DNA of 64,000 bases. Origin: Actinoplanes flavus (GTDB taxonomy: Bacteria; Actinomycetota; Actinomycetes; Mycobacteriales; Micromonosporaceae). The notes under the pieces were generated by a model. It made no database searches and had not been told where the DNA came from. It saw only the letters and a program-made list of their open reading frames with translations. The DNA lies in assembly GCF_017592555.1 (NCBI RefSeq), contig NZ_JAGFNS010000010.1, forward strand, positions 79,545 to 143,544. The letters are read 5' to 3'. Both the position numbers and the translations under genes were made by a program. Below, piece by piece: positions 16,181 through 25,900 of the stretch (positions within the stretch are counted from its first letter, which is position 1; each line of letters starts with the position of its first letter).

Positions 16181-17101
16181 CTACTCCGCCACCGCGGTGT
16201 ACCGGCCCCAGCGCTCCTCCTTCTGCGGGTCGGAGACGTCGACCGTCACGCCGGGCAGGTCGTCGACCACCCGCTGGGCCATCTCCGGCGACATGAAGTG
16301 GTGCCGCAGGGACAGCGACTCCAGGTGGGTGAGCGGCTGCCCGGCCAGCAGGCTCGCGGCGCCCGCGTCACCGAGGACGCCGAGGGACAGGTCGAGGTCG
16401 GTCAGCCGGGAGACGATCGGCGCGGCGGCGATCGCGGCGGCCAGCTCCTCGGCGATCTCCGCGTTGCGCAGGCCCAGGTGGGTGAGCGCGGGCAGCGAAC
16501 GGCCGGCCAGGATCGGCTCGAGATCCTCGGCGCGGGCGTCGCCGCCGTAGTTGGCCACCCCGAGCCACAGCTCCAGGTGGGTGAGCAGCGGCAGGTCGCT
16601 GGCGCCGATCGCCCGGATCACGGTGGCGGGCAGGCCACCGGACTGGAAGACCAGCTCACGCAGCCCCTCGTGACGGACCGGCGTCAGCTCGAGGCCGTCG
16701 GAGCCACGAATCCACAGCCGCTCCAGCGCCGGGAACGCGGTGAGCAGCGGTGTGATGTCACCGTGGTGGATCCACGAGATCTCGCACTGCTCATAGCTCA
16801 TCTCGCCGAGGAACAGCGCCCGCAGCCCGGTGAGCCGATCCGCGTTGTCGATCAGCACCCGCATCGGGAAGGCCGTGTCGTAGGCGGACCCCCACTCCCC
16901 GACGATCAGCGCGGTCGGGCCGCCTGGACCGCTGCGCGCCAGCATCCGCTCGAAGGCCGCGACGAAATCCTCTTCGGAGCCCTCGAAATCGTCCAGCTCG
17001 ACCCGCCACGCCACCGCGGCCGGGTCGACCGGATCGGGCCCGTCCTCGGACTGCACGACGGGGAGGTCCGCGAACGTCGTCAGGAACTCGTGAATCGTCA
17101 C
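16181..17101 (-). CDS. STM4015 family leucine-rich protein
   Basis: A 306-residue protein starting at GTG 17101 (VTIHEFLTTFADLPVV); the longer frame to 17239 crosses the promoter region. After an N-terminal alpha/beta part (WRVELDDFEGSEEDF, ALIVGEWGSAYDT), residues about 130-290 form leucine-rich repeats (LPLLTHLELWLG, LPALTHLGLRNAEIAEEL, SRLTDLDLSLGVLGDAGAASL, LTHLESLSLRHHFMS), a scaffold for binding a protein partner. It is the first gene of the STM4015-4014-4013-4012-4011 operon and may present or recognise the substrate. The 122-bp gap to the divergent cellulase contains a CebR box. Confidence 0.88.
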   Translation of the reverse strand: MTIHEFLTTFADLPVVQSEDGPDPVDPAAVAWRVELDDFEGSEEDFVAAFERMLARSGPGGPTALIVGEWGSAYDTAFPMRVLIDNADRLTGLRALFLGEMSYEQCEISWIHHGDITPLLTAFPALERLWIRGSDGLELTPVRHEGLRELVFQSGGLPATVIRAIGASDLPLLTHLELWLGVANYGGDARAEDLEPILAGRSLPALTHLGLRNAEIAEELAAAIAAAPIVSRLTDLDLSLGVLGDAGAASLLAGQPLTHLESLSLRHHFMSPEMAQRVVDDLPGVTVDVSDPQKEERWGRYTAVAE

Positions 17102-17178
17102 GGCGCAGACCGTAGCAGCGACCACCGACATTTTCCGAAACCCTTGTACCCGGTCACCGCGAGATTGAATACTGCTTC

Positions 17179-17192
17179 TGGGAGCGCTCCCA
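17179..17192. promoter_or_regulatory. CebR operator (perfect 14-bp palindrome)
   Basis: TGGGAGCGCTCCCA is the exact consensus of the CebR operator, the LacI-family repressor of cellulose/cello-oligosaccharide use in streptomycetes, released by cellobiose. It lies 32 bp before the GTG of the GH5 cellulase gene and 78 bp before the divergent STM4015 start, so it may also affect that operon. No cebR gene is in the window. Confidence 0.93.
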
Positions 17193-17223
17193 GTCCCGTA
17201 CCCCATCCCCTTGGAGTTTTCGA

Positions 17224-19167
17224 GTGACCGCGAAACCACACCGCGGGCGCCGGTTCGCCGCCGCCCTGATCGGCGCCGCGCTGGCGCTGACCGCCGGCGC
17301 CGCCGCCCCGCACCTGGCCTCGGCCGCGCCGCCGGCCGAGGACTGGCTGCACGTCTCCGGCAACAAGATCGTCGACGCGGCCGGCAATCCGGTCTGGCTG
17401 ACCGGCGCCAACTGGTTCGGCTTCAACGCCTCCGAGCGGGTCTTCCACGGCCTGTGGTCGGCCAACATCACCCAGGTCACCAAGTCGATGGCGGACCGCG
17501 GCATCAACCTGGTCCGCGTCCCAATCTCCACCCAGCTGCTGCTGGAGTGGAAGAACGGGCAGGCCGCCGCGCCGAACGTGAACACCTACGCCAATCCGGA
17601 GCTCGCCGGCCTGGACAGCCTGGAGATCTTCGAGTTCTGGCTGGACCTGTGCGAGCGGTACGGCATCAAGGTCCTGCTGGACGTGCACTCCGCCGAGGCC
17701 GACAACTCCGGTCACATCCACCCGGTCTGGTACAAGGGCACGGTCACTCCGGAGCTGTACTACCAGGCCTGGGAGTGGGCGGCCACCCGCTGGAAGACCA
17801 ACGACACGGTCGTCGCCTTCGACCTCAAGAACGAGCCGCACGGCACCCCGAACGACACCGCGCGCGCCAAGTGGGACGCCTCCACCGACGTCGACAACTG
17901 GAAGAACACCGCCGAGACGGCCGCCAAGCGGATTCTCGCGATCAACCCGAACGTGCTGATCCTCGTCGAGGGCAACGAGGTCTACCCGCGTGAGGGTGAG
18001 ACCTGGAGCTCGCCGAACACCGACCCCGACCTGTCGCCGAACTACTACTACAACTGGTGGGGCGGCAACCTGCGCGGGGTCAAGGACCATCCGATCAATC
18101 TCGGTCAGAACCAGGACCAGCTCGTCTATTCGCCGCACGACTACGGGCCGCTGGTCTACAACCAGCCCTGGTTCGACAAGCCGTTCGACAAGGCTACCCT
18201 CACCAACGACGTCTGGCGGCCCAACTGGTTCTACCTGCACGAGAACGGCACCGCGCCGCTGCTGATCGGTGAGTGGGGCGGCCGCCTGGGCCAGGACGCG
18301 CGCCAGGACAAGTGGATGACCGCGCTGCGTGACCTGATCGCCGAGCACCGGCTGCACCAGACGTTCTGGGTGCTCAACCCCAACTCCGGTGACACCGGCG
18401 GGCTGCTGCTCGACGACTGGAAGACCTGGGACGAGCAGAAGTACGCCCTGCTCAAGCCGGCGCTCTGGCAGCACGACGGCCGGTTCGTCAGCCTCGACCA
18501 CCAGGTGCCGCTCGGCGGCGACGGCAGCACCACGGGGATCAGTCTCGGACAGCGGTACGGCGACGGCGGCGAGGACGGCGACACCGCCGCGCCGAGCGTC
18601 CCGGGACAGCCGACGGCCGGTGAGATCACCGCGAACAGTGTCGCCCTGAGCTGGGCGGCGTCCACCGACAACGTCGGCGTGACCTCCTACGACGTGCTGC
18701 GCAACGGGACGGTCGTGGCCACCGTCTCGGGCACCTCGTACACCGCCACCGGGTTGAGCGCGAACACCGCGTACACGTTCAGTGTCAAGGCCCGCGACGC
18801 GGCCGGAAACGTCTCCGCCGCCTCGGCCGGCCGCAGCGTCACCACCGGCAGCGGCGGAGGAGACGGCGGCGACCGGGGCTGCTCGGCCACGTTCAAGACC
18901 ATCGGCTCGTGGACCGGCGGCTTCCAGACCGAGGTCACGGTCAAGAACACCGGTACGACGGCCGGCACGGCATGGACGGTGAACTGGACCTATCCGGCCG
19001 GAACCACGGTCGGATCACTGTGGAACGGTGTGGTCGGCACGCCCGCGGTGACGGTTCGCAACGCGGCTCACAACGGCGCTCTGGCGCCCGCGGCGAGCGC
19101 CACGTTCGGTTTCGTCGGCGCCGGACCGGCGGCCGCGCCGGGCGGGCTGAGCTGCACGCTCAGCTGA
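17224..19167 (+). CDS. Secreted GH5 endoglucanase with FnIII and CBM2
   Basis: A 647-residue modular cellulase. A signal peptide (residues 1-37) precedes a GH5 catalytic domain (about 40-435). VAFDLKNEPHG carries the acid/base Glu204 and LLIGEWGG the nucleophile Glu350, with ANWFGFN near the N-terminus. A fibronectin type III module (about 455-540, APSVPGQPTAGEITANSVALSWAASTDNVG) and a family 2 cellulose-binding module (about 553-647, CSATFKTIGSWTGGFQTEVTVKNTG...GLSCTLS, with its disulfide Cys pair) follow. It hydrolyses internal beta-1,4-glucan bonds outside the cell. The GTG start has TTGGAG upstream, and the CebR box indicates induction by cellobiose. Confidence 0.95.
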   Translation: MTAKPHRGRRFAAALIGAALALTAGAAAPHLASAAPPAEDWLHVSGNKIVDAAGNPVWLTGANWFGFNASERVFHGLWSANITQVTKSMADRGINLVRVPISTQLLLEWKNGQAAAPNVNTYANPELAGLDSLEIFEFWLDLCERYGIKVLLDVHSAEADNSGHIHPVWYKGTVTPELYYQAWEWAATRWKTNDTVVAFDLKNEPHGTPNDTARAKWDASTDVDNWKNTAETAAKRILAINPNVLILVEGNEVYPREGETWSSPNTDPDLSPNYYYNWWGGNLRGVKDHPINLGQNQDQLVYSPHDYGPLVYNQPWFDKPFDKATLTNDVWRPNWFYLHENGTAPLLIGEWGGRLGQDARQDKWMTALRDLIAEHRLHQTFWVLNPNSGDTGGLLLDDWKTWDEQKYALLKPALWQHDGRFVSLDHQVPLGGDGSTTGISLGQRYGDGGEDGDTAAPSVPGQPTAGEITANSVALSWAASTDNVGVTSYDVLRNGTVVATVSGTSYTATGLSANTAYTFSVKARDAAGNVSAASAGRSVTTGSGGGDGGDRGCSATFKTIGSWTGGFQTEVTVKNTGTTAGTAWTVNWTYPAGTTVGSLWNGVVGTPAVTVRNAAHNGALAPAASATFGFVGAGPAAAPGGLSCTLS

Positions 19168-19209
19168 CGCATCGACGAACTTGACGGCGATGAGGGTGGA
19201 TGCGCATCC

Positions 19210-19223
19210 TGTGAGCGCTCACA
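19210..19223. promoter_or_regulatory. LacI-family-type operator, perfect palindrome
   Basis: TGTGAGCGCTCACA is a perfect 14-bp palindrome with the central GAGCGCTC of LacI-family operators, but it differs from CebR boxes at the outer positions (TGT versus TGG). It lies 26 bp before the ATG at 19250. It probably binds a different sugar-responsive LacI regulator than the neighbouring CebR box. Confidence 0.75.
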
Positions 19224-19249
19224 TTTGCCCCTGAGCTAAGGATCCCCGA

Positions 19250-20863
19250 ATGTCATCCCCGGTTCGGAGGCGGCGCTGGCGCGCCGCCCTCATCGCCCTC
19301 GTGGTCACCACGCTCGCCGGAGCGGGCGCGGCCATCGGCGTCCAGCAGGCCAGTGCCGCCACCGTCAACACGGCCGCCTGGTACGTCTTCGTCAACCGCA
19401 ACAGTGGCAAGGCCATGGACGTCTACAACCTGGCCACCAACGCCGGCGCCGGCATCGCCCAGTACACCCGCAACGACGGCAACTGGCAGCAGTGGCAGTT
19501 CGTCGACGCCGGCAGCGGCTACTACAAGATCCGCAGCCGGCACAGCGGCCTGTTCCTCGAACTGCCGAACGCCACCGACGGCACCCAGCTCATCCAGAAC
19601 ACCGACAACGGCACCACCCGCCAGCAGTTCACGCTGAAGGACTCGGACAGCGGCTACGTCCGCTTCCTCAACCGGCACAGCGGCAAGGCCGTCGAGGTGT
19701 GGGAGCACTCCACCGCCGACGGCGCCAAGGTCGCCCAGTACGCCGACCTCGGCAACCCCAACCAGCAGTGGCAGATGGTCCAGGTCGGCACCGGCGGCGG
19801 CTCGTCCGGCTGCGGCAGCGGCACCTTCCAGTCCGAGGTGACCGTCAGCGGCGGCACCTGGACCGCCCGCAACAGCGCCGGCACGGCCGTCTACACCGGA
19901 ACGGACTTCCGCGCCGCCGTCCAGGCCGGTATCGGCAGCCTCACCGCCGGGCGCACCTCCATCCAGCGGGTCGTGGTCCGCGGCAACGGCAGCATGAGCG
20001 CCGGCAGCCGTATCTCCCTGGCCGCCTACACCTCGCTGTCGGTCTGCGGCACGATCAACGTGACCGGCTCGGGCAGCGGCGACTACGCCCCGGTCTACGC
20101 GCGCGGCGTCAGCAACATCGAGGTGCCCTACCTCAACATGACCGGCGCGCCGATCTACGGCATCTTCATGCGCAACGTCACCAACGTGTGGCTCGGCCAG
20201 ATCGACATGCGTCTGAGCGGCGGCCTCGGCGTCCGCATCGACAACCGCGGCGACACCAGCCAGTGGACCCGCAGCGTGCGCATCGACAACGTCTACGTCT
20301 CCGGCGCCGGTTCGCACGCGGTCGAGACCTACGGCGTCGACGGCATCACCATCGGCACGGTCACGGCCCGCGGCGTCGGGGAGTCCGGCCTGCTGCTCAA
20401 CCAGACGATCAACGCGACGGTCGGCACGGTCGACGCCGAGAACGCCGGAACCGGAACCGGCTACGCCGCCTTCCGGATGGCCAACCGCAACGGCCGGATC
20501 GGCGACGCCTACCCCAACAACATCAAGGTCGGCACGGTCAAGGCCCGCGGCGGCGGACGGGGCGTGTTCTGCGTCTCGGAGAGCGGCGGCGCCACCATCG
20601 ACCGCGTCGACATCGCCAACACCGGCAACAACTCGATCCTGCTGGAGAACTGCTACAACACCACCATCGCCGGCGTCTCCGGCACGGTCAGCGGCGGCGG
20701 CGAGGTCCGGATCGCCAGCCGGACCGAGTTCGCCCCGTCGTCCGGCATCCGCCTCCAGAACCTGACGGTGTCCAACACCAACGTCACCTGGAGCCCCTGC
20801 ACCGGCGGCAACAACACCATCAGCAACGTCACGAGGACGAACTCCACGCTCTCCTGGTGCTGA
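19250..20863 (+). CDS. Secreted CBM13 plus beta-helix carbohydrate-active protein
   Basis: A 537-residue secreted protein. Residues 1-36 form a signal peptide (VRRRRWRAALIALVV...ASA). Residues about 40-182 are a ricin-B-type lectin (CBM13) with three QxW-type repeats (NWQQWQFVD, TRQQFTLKD, NQQWQMVQ). After a GGGSSGCGSG linker, residues about 200-537 form a right-handed parallel beta-helix, shown by regular strands such as NIEVPYLNMTGAPIYGIFMRNVTNVWLGQID and GITIGTVTARGVGESGLLL. This architecture is used by pectate lyase-like and glycan hydrolase enzymes; the exact substrate is not evident. Its own palindromic operator suggests sugar-dependent control. A terminator hairpin follows. Confidence 0.85.
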   Translation: MSSPVRRRRWRAALIALVVTTLAGAGAAIGVQQASAATVNTAAWYVFVNRNSGKAMDVYNLATNAGAGIAQYTRNDGNWQQWQFVDAGSGYYKIRSRHSGLFLELPNATDGTQLIQNTDNGTTRQQFTLKDSDSGYVRFLNRHSGKAVEVWEHSTADGAKVAQYADLGNPNQQWQMVQVGTGGGSSGCGSGTFQSEVTVSGGTWTARNSAGTAVYTGTDFRAAVQAGIGSLTAGRTSIQRVVVRGNGSMSAGSRISLAAYTSLSVCGTINVTGSGSGDYAPVYARGVSNIEVPYLNMTGAPIYGIFMRNVTNVWLGQIDMRLSGGLGVRIDNRGDTSQWTRSVRIDNVYVSGAGSHAVETYGVDGITIGTVTARGVGESGLLLNQTINATVGTVDAENAGTGTGYAAFRMANRNGRIGDAYPNNIKVGTVKARGGGRGVFCVSESGGATIDRVDIANTGNNSILLENCYNTTIAGVSGTVSGGGEVRIASRTEFAPSSGIRLQNLTVSNTNVTWSPCTGGNNTISNVTRTNSTLSWC

Positions 20864-20885
20864 CAACCCCGGTGGTCCCTCCGGC

Positions 20886-20927
20886 GGCTCCTCTTCCGCA
20901 TCCTTTCCGGTACGCGGAGGAGGAGCC
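20886..20927. terminator. Bidirectional hairpin between convergent genes
   Basis: GGCTCCTCTTCCGC (20886-20899) pairs with GCGGAGGAGGAGCC (20914-20927), 14 bp with one G-T wobble. It stands between the stop codons of the beta-helix gene and the convergent SDR gene. Confidence 0.75.
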
Positions 20928-20994
20928 CCGTGGGAACACCGCGAGGCGCTGCCGGGTCCGGCCCGTGCCGCGCCCGCCGGGCTGAGCTGCCCAC

Positions 20995-21741
20995 TCACCC
21001 GCCACGGACGCGGGCCTCGAGGAACTCCGCCCACCGCTCGCCCGCCGACCGGTGCGACGGCGCGAGATGAGCCCCCTGCCGAAAGCCGCGGAAGGTGGCC
21101 CCCGGCAACCGCGCCGGGATCGTCCGGCGGTCCCGCCCGGTCGCCCGCAGATAGTCGCGCACCATGTCCGGCGCCCGCAGCACCTCGGGACCGCCCAGGT
21201 CGGCGACCCGTCCGGCGGGCGGATCGTCGAGGATCTCGGCGATCCGGCGCGCCACGTCCCGGGTCGAGATCGGCTGCACCGGCATGTCCGGCGCGAGGAC
21301 GACCGGCATTCGCGCCACGATCCGGGCCGCCCCGAACACGAACTCGTGGAACTGGGTGGCCCGCAGGATCGTCCCGCCGTACCCCTCGACCAGGCCTTCC
21401 GCGGCCAGCTTGACCCGGTAGTACGGGTACGGGATCACATCGACGCCCACAATCGACACGAACAGCACGTGCGGCCGCCCGGCGCGCCCGGCCGCCGCCA
21501 GCAGGTTCCGCAGGCCCTGGACATCGCCGCGCCCCAGCCGCCGGGTGTCGCTGGCACAGTGGACCACCGCGTCCACCCCGCTCAGCGCCGCGTCCAGCCC
21601 GGAACCGTCGGCCAGATCGCCCTGGAAATCCTGGCCGGGCCGGCGGCTGAGCCCTCGAACATCCGCGCCGAGCGACCGCAACACGCCGGCCACCGGCCGC
21701 CCCAGAGTCCCGGTGATCCCGGTGACGAGAATTCGCTTCAT
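20995..21741 (-). CDS. NAD(P)-binding SDR/NmrA-like protein
   Basis: A 248-residue Rossmann protein. ILVTGITGTLGRPV (residues 4-17) is the TGxxGxxG dinucleotide-binding loop, with RGLSRRPGQDFQGDLAD contacting the cofactor next. AVVHCASD is the usual strand-4 motif. The SDR catalytic Tyr-Lys is only partly visible in VIPYPYYRVKLAAEGLVE, and ILRATQFHEF is typical of atypical-SDR (SDR_a5/NmrA) members. These bind NAD(P) and act as oxidoreductases or redox sensors. It is monocistronic, convergent with the beta-helix gene. Substrate unknown. Confidence 0.88.
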   Translation of the reverse strand: MKRILVTGITGTLGRPVAGVLRSLGADVRGLSRRPGQDFQGDLADGSGLDAALSGVDAVVHCASDTRRLGRGDVQGLRNLLAAAGRAGRPHVLFVSIVGVDVIPYPYYRVKLAAEGLVEGYGGTILRATQFHEFVFGAARIVARMPVVLAPDMPVQPISTRDVARRIAEILDDPPAGRVADLGGPEVLRAPDMVRDYLRATGRDRRTIPARLPGATFRGFRQGAHLAPSHRSAGERWAEFLEARVRGG

Positions 21742-21822
21742 ACCGCCAGGACGGCCCGACCCGCCCCGATGTGACAGACCGTCCGGGCGGCGGGGTCGTC
21801 CGCGGTCGAGGTGTCGCGGGGG

Positions 21823-22857
21823 TCAGTTCCAGGGGGTGGCGGTGGAGGCCACCTTGTGGCAGTCCTCGCAGAGGTAGAGGCCGCGAAGGCCGTCGCCGTG
21901 CTCGCGGATGTAGGTCTCCACGGTGAGGACGTGGAACATCAAGCGCTTGCAGGACGGGCAGGACGGGTTCGGGTACAGGCCGATGGGTGGGCCGCCCGCG
22001 GTGCCGACCACACCGGGCGAGGAGTGGATGTTGCCGTTGCTGTAGATCAGGTCGGGGCCGTAGGGGCGCAACACCGCCCGGCCGACGCCGAAGCCGGGGT
22101 CGTCGCCCGCGTAGTCCTCGTCCGGGTCGTCGTCACCGGACTCGAACCGCACCTCCTCGCCGAAGTAGCGGCCGTCGGCGCCGATGTCGGCGAACACCGT
22201 CCAGAGGCACGCCGACGCGGGCGCGACCAGGTGGGCCCGCTCGGCCGGAAAGGGTGGCAGCCCGGGGATCCGGCCGAGCCGGAACGACGCGTAGTGCCAG
22301 ACCACCGGGGTGGTGGCCGGGTCACGCACGACCTGCTCGACCGGCAGGCCGACCGGATCGTCGGCGCCGGGGAAGGCGCCCGGCTCCAGCACCACGGCAC
22401 GGCGCTGAGGAGTGAACCGGTACTCCGCGGGGCCGGTGAGTGGCACCCGGATCCCGGAGTCCTCGAAATCCCGCCGGTCTGCTCCGGCGCGCACCAGGTC
22501 GGCGATCACGACCCGGGCCGCGTCGGTGCCGATCGCGGCGAGCGCCCACATGTCGTAGTGGGACCAGCGGTCACGCAGCCGGCGGGCGAGCGTCTCGACA
22601 CAGCGGTCGGAGGTGCCGGCGAGCAGCACGCACGCGTCGTCGAACACCACCTCCCAGTACGGCAGGTGGTTGTCGATGATCACGGTCTCCTGGAACGGCC
22701 GGAACCAGTCGGGCCTTGTCCCGGCGAGGTAGGAGAAGTGGTCGCCGAGCCAGGCCGGCTCCCGGTCCCGCCGCTCCAGATGCCCGATCAACGTGGCGAC
22801 GTCGTCGGGACTCTCCAGGGGCATCGGGTCCCCACCGTGCACGGGCTTGATCGGCAT
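21823..22857 (-). CDS. Hypothetical protein with C-terminal zinc ribbon
   Basis: A 344-residue soluble protein. The N-terminal half (DVATLIGHLERRDREPAWLGDHFSYL, CVLLAGTSDRCVETLARRL, YDMWALAAIGTDAARVVIADLVRAG) is alpha/beta with a repeat-like feel. The middle is acidic (ESGDDDPDEDYAGDDPG). Residues about 305-335 hold CPSC and CEDC around LMFHVLTVETYIREHGDGLRGLY, a pattern for a Zn-ribbon. I do not recognise a named family. It diverges from the NACHT gene with only 57 bp between starts, so the two share a promoter region and perhaps regulation. Confidence 0.75.
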   Translation of the reverse strand: MPIKPVHGGDPMPLESPDDVATLIGHLERRDREPAWLGDHFSYLAGTRPDWFRPFQETVIIDNHLPYWEVVFDDACVLLAGTSDRCVETLARRLRDRWSHYDMWALAAIGTDAARVVIADLVRAGADRRDFEDSGIRVPLTGPAEYRFTPQRRAVVLEPGAFPGADDPVGLPVEQVVRDPATTPVVWHYASFRLGRIPGLPPFPAERAHLVAPASACLWTVFADIGADGRYFGEEVRFESGDDDPDEDYAGDDPGFGVGRAVLRPYGPDLIYSNGNIHSSPGVVGTAGGPPIGLYPNPSCPSCKRLMFHVLTVETYIREHGDGLRGLYLCEDCHKVASTATPWN

Positions 22858-22914
22858 GCGCGGACGCTATCAGCGGGGTACGACGAAACCGCTCCACGCA
22901 TCGATACTCGTCTG

Positions 22915-25900
22915 GTGAGACCGTCGCCGATCGCCGCCCTGCTGGCCGGGGTCGCGCTGGCGCTCGCCGGGAACATGGCCACCAACACGGTGAACCCGCC
23001 GGACAGTTGGTGGTGGTGGCCGTGGGCGATGTGGTCGGTCGTGACGGCGCTGGTCGCGGCCGTCGTGTGGATCGAGCGGGCCCGCCACCGCGCCGGACCC
23101 GGCCCGGATCTGGACCGGGTGGTCGCCGACCTGCTCGCCCCGATCGAGAACGCGTGGGCCGTCGAGGCGGTCCGCCGCGAGGTGACCCGCCCGGCTCCGG
23201 TGCCGGTCCGCTGGTCGTCGACGGGCCGTCCGGCCGCCGGACGGCAGGCGGTCCTCGGTTCGGCCGCGGCCGGTGACTGGCGTGAGTTCCCGCTGACCGG
23301 CCGCACCGACGAGCTGAACACCGAGATCGTCGCCGCCTTCCGGGCGTTGCCCCGCCGTCAGCTGGTGGTGCTCGGCGAACCGGGCGCCGGCAAGAGTGTC
23401 TTCGCCCTGCTGCTCACCCTGGGCCTGCTCCGCACCCGCACCGACGGCGAGCCGCTTCCGCTGCTGGTGCCGATCAGCGACTGGGATCCGGCCGGGCCAC
23501 TCGACGATCTTCTGGCCCGCCGGCTCGCCGAGGATCACCGACCGGTGCTGGGCCGGTACGGCGACCCGCTCACGGTGGCCCGCCGCCTGGTCGAGCAGAA
23601 CCGGATCCTGCCGCTGCTGGACGGCCTGGACGAACTGCCCGGTCCGGCGATCGGCCCGGCTCTGCGGGCGCTCGACGACCACGCGTCGGCGGGCCGTCCC
23701 CTGGTCCTGACCTCCCGCACCGGCGAGTACGAGCGCGCCGGTCACGTCCTGACCACGGCGGCCGTGGTCGAACTCGAGGCCGTCGACGTGGACGCCGCGG
23801 TGGCCTACCTGTCCTATCCCGAGTCCGGCCGGCCGGGGTGGGAGCCGGTCTTCGCCCACCTGCGTGCCGCCGACCGGGGGGATCCGCTGGTGCGGACCCT
23901 GTCCACCCCGCTGATGGTGTCGATGGCCCGAACCGCCTACCGGGAGCCGGGCGCCGACCCGGCCGAGCTGCTGACCCTGGGCACCCGGCCGGAGATCGCC
24001 GGGCGCCTGATGGACGCGTTCCTGAGGGCCGCCTACCCGGGAGCGTGGCGCCGGCACTGGCTGTGCTGCCTGGCCTATCACCTGTACGCCACGGGCACCC
24101 GGGACGTGCGCTGGCGGCAGCTGGACCCGGGGCTGCTCGCGGTCCGGCCGCAACGTGCGCGGACGGCCACGACGGTCGCGGTGGCCACGGCGGTGGGGAC
24201 GGCCGGCGGCGTGTTCGCGGCGGCCGCCGGTTTCTCCGTCACGGCCGCCGTGGCCGGGGCGGTCCTCGCCTTCCTGTGCGGGCCCTTCGGATGGCTGCGG
24301 TTGTTGTTCCCGGGCGCGTACCGGGGTGTGGCCGGGCTCCGGACGCCGTTCGGGGCGTCGCTCGTCTACGGCGTCGGCGGTGGTGTCCTCACCGGGCTCA
24401 TCACGAGGCACCCCACCGCCAGCCTGCTGGCCGGGTTCGCGGCCACGTTGCTCGCGCTCGGCTGGATCACCGTGCGACGCCCGGCGGCACCCCGAGACGG
24501 CCGGACGGTCGCCGGGGCGGCGGTGGCGGCCGGACATGCCCTGGCCGCCGGCTCGGTGTTCGCTGCCACCGCGGCGGCGACGGGCACACCGCCGGCGCCG
24601 GTCACGGTGACGGCGGTGCTGCTCTACGGCACGGCCGCCGCCTTCGCCGCCGGTGGCTGGACCTGGGCGCGCTGGCGGATCGCCCACCTGAGCCTGGCGG
24701 TACGCGGATGGCTGCCGTGGCGCCTGGATCACTTCCTGGCCGACGCCTACCGGCACGGGGTTCTCCGTCGCTCGGGTGCGGTTCATCAGTTCCGGCACGT
24801 CCTGGTTCAGGAGCACCTCTCCGGCCCGGTGCACCGGGATGTCCTCCGGGCCCGGGCGGCCACCGGCGACGTGGCGGCGGCCCGCACGCTGGCCGAGGTG
24901 CTGGCCGGCCGCGGAGAGCTGGACCAGGCGATCGGCGTCCTGCACGGGATAGCGGACCGGGACAGTTCCGCCGCCGACCAGTTGATCACCCTGCTCGTGT
25001 CGCACCGGCGCGCCGGTGAACTGCGCGCCCGGGCCGACGCCGGTGACACGAACGCCGCCCACGGGTGGTGCGCCGTCCTGCTCCGGGAGGGCCGTCTCGA
25101 CGAGGTCCGGTCGCGTGCCGACAGCGGTGAGGTGGAGGCCGGGACGGCGCTCGCCGGCTTCCTGGCGGAACAGGGCGACATCGACGGGTTGCGGGAGCGT
25201 GCGGACGGCGGGGACCGGATCGCGGCCCGGTATCTGGCCGTCGCCCTCGCCCGTTCCGGTGAGGTGCGCGAAGCCGTCCGCATCCTGCGCGCTCTGGCCC
25301 CCACCGACCGGCACGCGGCCCGGCTGGCGGCCGCCCTGCTCACCGAGGCCGGTGCGGAGGACGAGGCGCTGGAGATGCTGCGGCCGCTGGTCGACGGCGG
25401 CGGTGACATGCTGGCCTCCCTGCAATGGGCCCCGCTGCTGGCGAAACGGCGACGGTTCGAGGAGCTGCGGGCGTCGGCGGCCGCCGGTGACGCGTTCGCC
25501 CAGGTGCGGCTGGCCGAGGTCCTCTGTGAACAGGGGCGGCTGGGTGAGCTGCGGGAGCGGGCCGACGCGGACGAGGCGGGAGCATCGAGGTGGCTGGCCG
25601 AGCTTCTGGCGCGGCAGGGCCGCCTGGAGGAGTTGCGGGCGCGCTCGTCGTCCGGTGACGTGCAGGCCACGCTGCGGTGGGCGGGCCTGCTGGCCGAGCG
25701 GGGGCGGTCCGCGGAGGCGATCGACCTGCTGCGGCCGGTGGCCGCCGGCCACGATCCGGAGCCCGCTCAACGGCTGGCCGATCTGCTGGCCGCGCGCGGT
25801 GACGTCGAGGAGGCGATCGGTCTGCTCCGTCCCCGGGCGGACCGGGGTGACCTGGCCGTCGCGGTGCGCCTGGCCGACCTGTACGCCCGGCGCGGCGATG

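Noticed and set aside
15044..17227. Plus-strand 727-residue open frame
   Set aside because: Antisense to STM4014/STM4015, which carry clear family motifs and overlapping starts.
22870..25770. Minus-strand 966-residue open frame over the NACHT gene
   Set aside because: Antisense shadow: no known domain, low-complexity composition, while the plus strand has Walker motifs and repeats.
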